From: Nocardia pseudobrasiliensis NBRC 108224
GTDB lineage: Bacteria; Actinomycetota; Actinomycetes; Mycobacteriales; Mycobacteriaceae
Length of the DNA stretch: 64,000 nucleotides
Direction: 5' to 3'
NCBI RefSeq assembly: GCF_001613105.1
Contig: NZ_BDBS01000030.1
Location: 62,001 to 126,000, forward strand
Part shown: positions 59,034 through 64,000 of the stretch, in pieces
Layout of the letters: each line of letters opens with the position of its first letter
Numbering within the stretch: the stretch's first letter is position 1
The notes under the pieces: generated by a model
The model's database searches: none
The model's input: only the letters and a program-made list of their open reading frames with translations
What the model was told of the DNA's origin: nothing
Position numbers and translations under genes: made by a program

Positions 59034-60863
59034 TTATCCCACGGCCCGAGGCGACCCTTCCAGCAGGTCGGCCAGCTCCCGCACGGCGATGCGCAGCTGT
59101 GCCGCGAATTCGTGCATCTGCTCGGCCACCTCGGTCGGCGTGGCCAGATAGATGTTCCAGCGGTCCGGCAGCAGGACGTAGGCGACGCCAATGCATTTGC
59201 GACTGGTGCAGCCGAAGCCGAAGTACTGGATATTGGCCGAGGGGGCCGAGCTGGTGGACAGGTAGTCGTCGCGGGTGATGCGCCAGCCGGGGCTGTCGTA
59301 GAAAGGCATCGGCTCGGTCGCGCCGAGCTGTGCGCCGCGGCGGCGCTGGATGAGTTGCAACTCCCACAGGTGCTGTTCGGGCGCGTCGCCACGCTGACAC
59401 TCCTTGGCGCGGGTCACATGCGCCTCGGCGGCGGCGCGGGCCTTCGCGAGCCTGGTGGCCGCATCGGCCGCCGGATCGTCCATGGCCGCAACGAATTCCA
59501 GGATCTGCGGGGTGACCACCCGCATGGCCTCGGTGCGGCCGTTGCGCAGCTGCCGGGTCGCGATGGATTCGTAGGTGGCGCCGGTCAGACCCTTGCTGCG
59601 GCGGTGGGCCAGCTGATAGGACAGCTGCGCGAACGCGTCGGGCGAGATGCCCAGCGCCTTGGCCCGCCGGGTGCCGAAATCCTCGAACGATACGGTCTCG
59701 GTGGCATTGTCGGCCGCGAACTGCGCGAATGCCGCGGCGGCCGAGGCGATCTCGGCGCGCTGCAGATCGGTCAGGGCGAATTCGATCGGTTCCACCGCGG
59801 GCAGACCCTGCGGCTGCGCCCCGGAGCGCTCGGCGTGCTCGGTCACCGGCCGGTCGAGCAGCGCGTCGACGAACGACAGGATGGTGGTGCCGTCCAGCCC
59901 GCAGTGCTCGACATTGATTCCGGCCTGTCCGTCGGCGAAGACGACGAACGAGACCGCCTTGTCGAACCAGCGATTGGCGCTGTCGCCGTGCAGCAGCTGA
60001 TCACACGCCTGCAGCGTGTCGGCGGGGCTGAGATCCTCCAAACAGACACAGAACAGCGCGGTTTCGATGGTGTCGAGCGCCGCGACATTGGCCGGTGCGG
60101 CCCGCAGCGACGAGCGCACCTCGGCCCAGTGCGCGCGGGCCAGGGTGGTCAGATGACCCGCCGAGGTGTCGGTCGCGGCGCGCCGCGTGCCGCCCTTCAG
60201 AACCGCCCGCAATCCGTCGACCAGATCGCCGGGTGCGTACGGCACGCCGTTCGGGCCGATCACATCCATCCGGAACATATTGCCGCGGAAGAAGACAACG
60301 ATATGCCGGGCCCGCGAGGGTCCGGGCCACTCATCGCTGTAGGGCACCCGCACGCTGTCCTGCGGATCGCCCGGAATGCGGGTCTCGGAGAACAGGAACT
60401 TGTTCTGCGCCATCGACAGATGCTGTCCGCGCTGGGTCACCGGCGGGACGGCCTCGTCGTCGAGGAGCAGTTTGTAGTTCACCGCGGCGGCGACGATGGC
60501 CGCCGCTCGCTCGGCCTGCTGCGCCGAGGTGGACCGGGCCAGCGGGGTGTCGTCACGGAACAGGAAGAAGAAGTTGGCGTTCAACGCGATCCGGTCGCGG
60601 CGGCCCAGATACCGCGATGGCCAGAATTCGTCGAGCCAACTGCCCACGCCCGGACTCGCGTCGAACCGCTCGAGATCGGCCTGCAGGATCGCGGCCGGTC
60701 CGTCGGGCCGCTGCAGATCCGCCAGCGCGGCCTCGGTTTCGGCGTACTCGTCCTCTGTCAGCAGCGGCGCGCACCATTGCAGGAAGCGGGCACAGCTGTC
60801 GGCCAGGCCGGGCAGCGGTACGCGAGGCAGCTGATCATCGAAGGCGAAGGTACGGTCGGTCAC
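59034..60863 (-). CDS. Carnitine/choline-type O-acyltransferase
   Basis: 609 aa. Matches the carnitine acyltransferase family signature over residues 298-325 (RWFDKAVSFVVFADG, then EHCGLDG) with catalytic His320, plus family blocks WLDEFWPSRYL (residues 76-86), NANFFFLF (95-102) and RTEAMR. Such enzymes move acyl groups between CoA and a hydroxylated quaternary amine; they are uncommon in bacteria. The GTG start overlaps the stop of the methyltransferase gene (GTGA); the open frame continues 85 codons upstream into that gene and is not coding. Third gene of an operon with a 2OG oxygenase and a methyltransferase. Confidence 0.88.
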   Translation of the reverse strand: MTDRTFAFDDQLPRVPLPGLADSCARFLQWCAPLLTEDEYAETEAALADLQRPDGPAAILQADLERFDASPGVGSWLDEFWPSRYLGRRDRIALNANFFFLFRDDTPLARSTSAQQAERAAAIVAAAVNYKLLLDDEAVPPVTQRGQHLSMAQNKFLFSETRIPGDPQDSVRVPYSDEWPGPSRARHIVVFFRGNMFRMDVIGPNGVPYAPGDLVDGLRAVLKGGTRRAATDTSAGHLTTLARAHWAEVRSSLRAAPANVAALDTIETALFCVCLEDLSPADTLQACDQLLHGDSANRWFDKAVSFVVFADGQAGINVEHCGLDGTTILSFVDALLDRPVTEHAERSGAQPQGLPAVEPIEFALTDLQRAEIASAAAAFAQFAADNATETVSFEDFGTRRAKALGISPDAFAQLSYQLAHRRSKGLTGATYESIATRQLRNGRTEAMRVVTPQILEFVAAMDDPAADAATRLAKARAAAEAHVTRAKECQRGDAPEQHLWELQLIQRRRGAQLGATEPMPFYDSPGWRITRDDYLSTSSAPSANIQYFGFGCTSRKCIGVAYVLLPDRWNIYLATPTEVAEQMHEFAAQLRIAVRELADLLEGSPRAVG

Positions 60864-61669
60864 TGGCGGTCCTCGGGGTGGGTGTCGTCGGGGATACAGA
60901 GGTACAGCTGGGCGTGCAGCCATCCGTCGGCCTCGAGCCCGGTCGGGTCGATTCCCTTGGCGGACAGCGTATTCAGCAAACGCGCCTGTTCGGCCTCGGA
61001 GGCGAAGCGCCGCTGGCGGTAGGTGCCGGGACGGCGTTCGATGCGATAGCCCAGCGTCCGCAGCGGCCGCGCGATCACCTCGAAATCGAACATGCGCAGC
61101 ACGAAGTGTGCCATCCACGGCAGCCGAGCGCCGTGCGCCCGGGCAACACGCGTCAGGGTGCGCTCGCCGATATAACCCACGCAGCCGGTGGAGATCACCA
61201 GATCCGCCGATCCGAGCACCTGCCGCTGCGCCTCGGTCGGATCCGCTTCCTCGAGGTCGGCGTGCACACCGTCGTCGAGCAGGCCGGAGGCCACCGCGTA
61301 GCCGAGAGCCGGTGCGGAGGCGTCCATTCCGACGAAACGGACCTCGGATTGATGGTCGGCGGCGGCCAGCCGCGCGCGGTCGCGGGCGATGCGGGCGGCG
61401 GTATCGCCGTCACGATAGTGTTCGGCGAGTTCGCCGACGGTGGTGTCGAAGCGCAGCAGGGCCGCGTTCACCCCGTAGGAGCAGCCGAGGTCGAGTACCG
61501 TGGCGGCGCCGCTGTCGGCGATGATCCGGCGGAAGTGCGGCTTCGCCAATTCCGGTATCACATAGTCCAATTCGGACATCCGCTGATAATAGGAGCTGGG
61601 GTCGGGACGGTCGTAGATGTCGTCGAACGAGGCTTTTCCGGTGCTGTGCAACGAAACCGGCACGGGCAC
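60860..61669 (-). CDS. SAM-dependent methyltransferase of the oxygenase-acyltransferase operon
   Basis: 269 aa. Class I fold: motif I ATVLDLGCSYGVNAALL, acidic motif VRFVGMDASAPALGYA, then SADLVISTGCVGYIGERT. It resembles methyltransferases of amino-acid or small-molecule tailoring more than RNA or porphyrin types. The start lies 6 nt after the oxygenase stop; the stop overlaps the acyltransferase start. Substrate unknown; N-methylation of the oxygenase product is a hypothesis from context. Confidence 0.85.
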   Translation of the reverse strand: MPVPVSLHSTGKASFDDIYDRPDPSSYYQRMSELDYVIPELAKPHFRRIIADSGAATVLDLGCSYGVNAALLRFDTTVGELAEHYRDGDTAARIARDRARLAAADHQSEVRFVGMDASAPALGYAVASGLLDDGVHADLEEADPTEAQRQVLGSADLVISTGCVGYIGERTLTRVARAHGARLPWMAHFVLRMFDFEVIARPLRTLGYRIERRPGTYRQRRFASEAEQARLLNTLSAKGIDPTGLEADGWLHAQLYLCIPDDTHPEDRQ

Positions 61670-61675
61670 TTCCTC

Positions 61676-62605
61676 TCAATCGAGTAGTCGATCGCCGCGG
61701 ACGGCATTGTCGGCCGCGGCGAGGTGATCGGTGAGCACCCGGCCGAACAGCTGCCGAGTACGTTCGACGGTTCCGATGATCCCGGGCCGCTCGCTGTAGG
61801 CGAAGATGGCCGTATGACGCTGGGTGTCCCCGGTGACCGGCGAGACCCGATGCAGGGAGAACCGTCCCTGGAACAGCTGCAGATCACCCGGCCGCAGTCG
61901 CAGCCGCCGGACGAACCGTTCACCCGCATCGGTCAGCACCGCCCGCACATCGGCGAGATTCTCCGCCCGCGGCGTGCGGATGTTCGGGCAGTACTCGAAC
62001 ACTCCGCCGCCCTCGGGCTCCTGGGTCAGCATGGAGACGGTGAAGGCATTGGTATCGAAGTGCCACGGGTGAGAGTTCCCCGGCGCCACCACGTTCAAGC
62101 ACAGACCCGCCAGCGGGTCGGAGAATTCGTGTAATTCGGCCAGTCCGAAGCAGTCCGCGACGAAACGCTGGAACAGCGGGCTGGTGTAGAGCACCTGGAT
62201 CAACGCGTCGGAGGGGATGAGATCGCGCGCCACGAAGGCGTTTCCGCGTTCCAGCACGATGCGGGCGGGATGTTCGGGCGGCAGTTCGGTGTCGAGCGGA
62301 ATGTTGTAGGCGTTGACTCGCTCCACGGTGTAGTACGCCCGCGGGGCCAGCGCGTCCCCCTCGGCCCGCAGCGTCTCGAGCAGCTCGGCCCGAATGAAAC
62401 CCGGTAGGACCGTACAGCCTTCGGCCGCCAGCTCCGTCCGCGCCCGCGCGACCACCGCGGTGCGGCCCGGATCACCCGAATCGTGCAGCGGATACCGATC
62501 GGTATCGACCACCGCGGCCAGCGCCGCCGAGTTGTCTTCTCCCCCAGCCGCTTCCGAGGCACACGTGTCTCCCCTGCCCCCACTGCCCGCCACCATGTCG
62601 ATCAT
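61676..62605 (-). CDS. 2-oxoglutarate/Fe(II)-dependent oxygenase
   Basis: 309 aa. Double-stranded beta-helix with iron ligands H182, D184 and H252 (HPWHFDTNAF; SLHRVSPVTGDTQRHTAIFAY) and R263 for 2-oxoglutarate. HxD with Asp argues for hydroxylation rather than halogenation. First gene of the three-gene operon. ATG at 62605 or, three codons in, 62596; ribosome site weak. It is separated from the next methyltransferase upstream by a hairpin. Confidence 0.85.
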   Translation of the reverse strand: MIDMVAGSGGRGDTCASEAAGGEDNSAALAAVVDTDRYPLHDSGDPGRTAVVARARTELAAEGCTVLPGFIRAELLETLRAEGDALAPRAYYTVERVNAYNIPLDTELPPEHPARIVLERGNAFVARDLIPSDALIQVLYTSPLFQRFVADCFGLAELHEFSDPLAGLCLNVVAPGNSHPWHFDTNAFTVSMLTQEPEGGGVFEYCPNIRTPRAENLADVRAVLTDAGERFVRRLRLRPGDLQLFQGRFSLHRVSPVTGDTQRHTAIFAYSERPGIIGTVERTRQLFGRVLTDHLAAADNAVRGDRLLD

Positions 62606-62697
62606 TGTGGCCCGATCACATCCGGCGCAGCGGTCATTTGACAGGATCGTTGGGACAGTTCACAAACCGACGAGTAGCGAATCCGGCGGGATCTATT

Positions 62698-62720
62698 CGC
62701 GTCCACAAAGGGCGGACGCG
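62698..62720 (-). terminator. Stem-loop after the second methyltransferase
   Basis: CGCGTCC and GGACGCG, 7-bp perfect arms with a 9-nt loop, 16 nt after the stop of the methyltransferase gene. It separates that gene from the oxygenase operon, though read-through cannot be excluded. Confidence 0.5.
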
Positions 62721-62736
62721 GGCGTCGGGGCCCTGT

Positions 62737-63552
62737 TCAGTCCGCGGTGGTCGCGGTCATCAGGACATATTCGAACAGGTACTCCGCGGGGCCGCCGGGC
62801 ACGCCCAGGTTGAGACGTTCGGCCAGATCGATCAGGTCGGTGTGCAGGGCGGCGGCGCGCTGCGGATTGTCGAGCAGTTCGGCGAAGGTGGCCTGGATCG
62901 GACCGAAGGAGGTTTCGAAGAATTCGATGAAGTGGGTGGGAGTCGGGGCGAACAGGCGGAAGCTGTGGGTGGTGGCCTCGAAGGTCGAGATGCGATTGCC
63001 GAACAGCCACAGCACATGTTCGGAGTTGGCCCACAGCCGGGCGGGCAGCGCCTGCGGCGGCGGGGGGACATAGTAGTTCAGCACGGACAGGATTTCGCAG
63101 ATCCACGAGCGACGGGTCCAGGCGATCAGCCCGAGCCGACCGCCGGGGCGGGCCACTCGAATCAGTTCGTCGGCCACATCCTGATGGCGTGGCGCGAAGA
63201 TCGCGCCGACCGAGGAGGTGACCACATCGAACGACGAGTCGGGAAACGGCAGATCCTGCGCGTCGGCCTCGACCCACTCCACGGCCACGCCGCGGGTGGC
63301 CGCCTCGACCCTGCCGTCGATGAAATTCTCGACCGTGATGTCGGAGGCGATGACCTCCGCGCCCGCCGCCGCGGCCGCGATCGCCACATTGCCGGTTCCG
63401 GTCGCCACGTCCAGAACCTGGGTACCTGGCCGGATATCGCAGGCGGCAACCAGTTGGGGACCCAGATCCCACAGCACCGCCCGCGCGAATCGGTGGTAGT
63501 CACCGAGCGCCCATTCCGTGCTCACGCCGGGGAATGCCTTGAATGCGGTCAT
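62737..63552 (-). CDS. SAM-dependent methyltransferase (UbiE/Methyltransf_11 type)
   Basis: 271 aa. Motif I TQVLDVATGTGNVAIAAAAAGA, GAEVIASDIT, DAQDLPFPDSSFDVVTSSVGAIFAPRH and VARPGGRLGLIAWTRRS. General small-molecule methyltransferase pattern. ATG start with AGAAGGG 10 nt upstream. Two direct repeats lie in the leader. Relation to the oxygenase operon downstream is unclear because of the hairpin between them. Confidence 0.85.
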   Translation of the reverse strand: MTAFKAFPGVSTEWALGDYHRFARAVLWDLGPQLVAACDIRPGTQVLDVATGTGNVAIAAAAAGAEVIASDITVENFIDGRVEAATRGVAVEWVEADAQDLPFPDSSFDVVTSSVGAIFAPRHQDVADELIRVARPGGRLGLIAWTRRSWICEILSVLNYYVPPPPQALPARLWANSEHVLWLFGNRISTFEATTHSFRLFAPTPTHFIEFFETSFGPIQATFAELLDNPQRAAALHTDLIDLAERLNLGVPGGPAEYLFEYVLMTATTAD

Positions 63553-63591
63553 GGCAATCGGGCCCTTCTGACGAGGTCGCGACCAACCTCA

Positions 63592-63648
63592 GCAATACTG
63601 CCGCAAATACCGGCCGAATCTGTGTGATCCAGGCAACACTGCCGCAAA
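63592..63648. repeat. Two 16-bp direct repeats in the methyltransferase leader
   Basis: GCAATACTGCCGCAAA (63592-63607) and GCAACACTGCCGCAAA (63633-63648), 15 of 16 identical, start-to-start 41 bp (about four helical turns). They fill the 97-nt gap between the HAD stop and the methyltransferase start and could be regulator sites. Confidence 0.55.
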
Positions 63649-63649
63649 C

Positions 63650-64000
63650 TCAGCGGTGCGCGATCGCCTGCACCGCACGCAGATCCGCGACCGTCAGCCC
63701 GATCAGCGATTCACGGAACACCAGGCCGGGACGCTCGGGAACCGCCACCTCACACGGCACGACCAGGACCGCGCAGCCCGCCGCGGCGGCGGCCAGCGAT
63801 CCGGTCGGCGAGTCCTCCACGGCCACACACCGTTCGGGGTCGAGACCGAGCAGTTCGGCGCCGCGCAGATACGGGTCGGGCGCGGGTTTGCCGCTCACCA
63901 CCTCGTCACCGCACACGGTGACGTCGAAGAATTCGCGGCCCAGCGTCTCGAGGCACAGTTGGGTCACCGAGCGCTTGGTATTGGTCACCAGGCCCGAGGG
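63650..64000 (-). CDS. HAD-family phosphatase (C-terminal part, cut by window edge)
   Basis: C-terminal 116 codons of a HAD hydrolase. Visible: motif II region PSGLVTNTKRS, then CGDEVVSGKPAPDPYL (motif III Lys) and CVAVEDSPTGSLAAAAAGC (motif IV). The nucleophile DxD lies beyond the right edge. Similar beta-phosphoglucomutase-like HAD genes are often next to hisE-hisG in actinobacteria. An internal GTG at 63988 is open but is not the true start. Confidence 0.9.
   Translation of the reverse strand, partial: PSGLVTNTKRSVTQLCLETLGREFFDVTVCGDEVVSGKPAPDPYLRGAELLGLDPERCVAVEDSPTGSLAAAAAGCAVLVVPCEVAVPERPGLVFRESLIGLTVADLRAVQAIAHR

Noticed and set aside
60864..61118. 85-codon N-terminal extension of the acyltransferase
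   Set aside because: It overlaps the methyltransferase gene in another frame; the GTG in the GTGA overlap gives the normal family start.
61676..62605. 2OG oxygenase as a halogenase
   Set aside because: The iron motif is His-Phe-Asp; 2OG halogenases replace this Asp with Gly or Ala.
1..64000. CRISPR array, tRNA/rRNA genes, insertion sequences, integrase or phage genes
   Set aside because: None could be recognised: no regularly spaced repeats, no cloverleaf-like sequences, and no transposase or recombinase motifs in any plausible frame.

Overview
The window is GC-rich, gene-dense actinobacterial DNA. It is probably from Nocardia or a near relative in the Nocardiaceae. Three things suggest this: the complete Pup-proteasome locus (pafA, pafB, pafC, prcA, prcB, pup, dop, mpa), the mycobacterial-type order helY-tatC-tatA-pafC-pafB-pafA, and many ATGA/GTGA/TTGA-coupled genes and candidate leaderless starts. 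Genus-level assignment is an inference. I see no tRNA, rRNA, CRISPR array or insertion sequence.

Region 1 (1-11871, all on the minus strand): the protein-turnover core. Read in transcription order it is dop, then pup-prcB-prcA (overlapping stop/start codons, stem-loop after prcA), then pafA, a VapBC toxin-antitoxin pair with its own apparent promoter, pafB-pafC, a ketopantoate-reductase-like gene, tatA, tatC and the 5' part of helY. Dop deamidates Pup, PafA ligates it to substrates, Mpa (at 53.5 kb) unfolds pupylated proteins and PrcAB degrades them. PafBC are WYL-domain transcription activators of the DNA-damage response.

Region 2 (about 11.9-53.5 kb): a 41.7-kb accessory segment between dop and mpa, genes that are only a few kilobases apart in Mycobacterium tuberculosis. 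It holds: a DUF418 membrane protein; an Fsr-type efflux pump with a divergent AraC regulator; a TetR/AurF-type diiron oxygenase/DUF4873 unit; an NTF2-like protein; a type I glutamine synthetase followed by an ArsC-like protein; an acyl-CoA synthetase and a PucR regulator; a stand-alone condensation-domain protein, TetR and FAD hydroxylase; two tandem secreted GH1 glycosidases around an F420-type oxidoreductase; a 5-oxoprolinase operon (pxpABC plus an unrecognised 68-aa ORF) with a transporter and a divergent FadR-type regulator; a Nudix enzyme; a 27-aa peptide ORF; an AIM24 protein; an eight-gene operon that looks like reductive pyrimidine (or hydantoin) catabolism with its own ABC importer and a divergent MocR regulator; secreted proteins; a GT39-like membrane protein with its TetR; and an XRE regulator with two small coupled ORFs.

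Region 3 (53.5-64.0 kb): the conserved mpa, lppK, trmI, RecB-like nuclease, hisG, hisE order resumes. A three-gene minus-strand operon precedes hisE: a 2-oxoglutarate/Fe(II) oxygenase, a SAM methyltransferase and a carnitine/choline-type acyltransferase. This resembles a pathway that hydroxylates, methylates and O-acylates a small amine, and it is the best candidate here for an undescribed system. A second methyltransferase and the C-terminal part of a HAD phosphatase end the window.

Regulation is unusually legible. There are several perfect palindromes next to regulators, intrinsic-terminator-like hairpins at convergent gene ends, and several -10 elements placed 6-7 nt before start codons, as expected for leaderless mRNAs.
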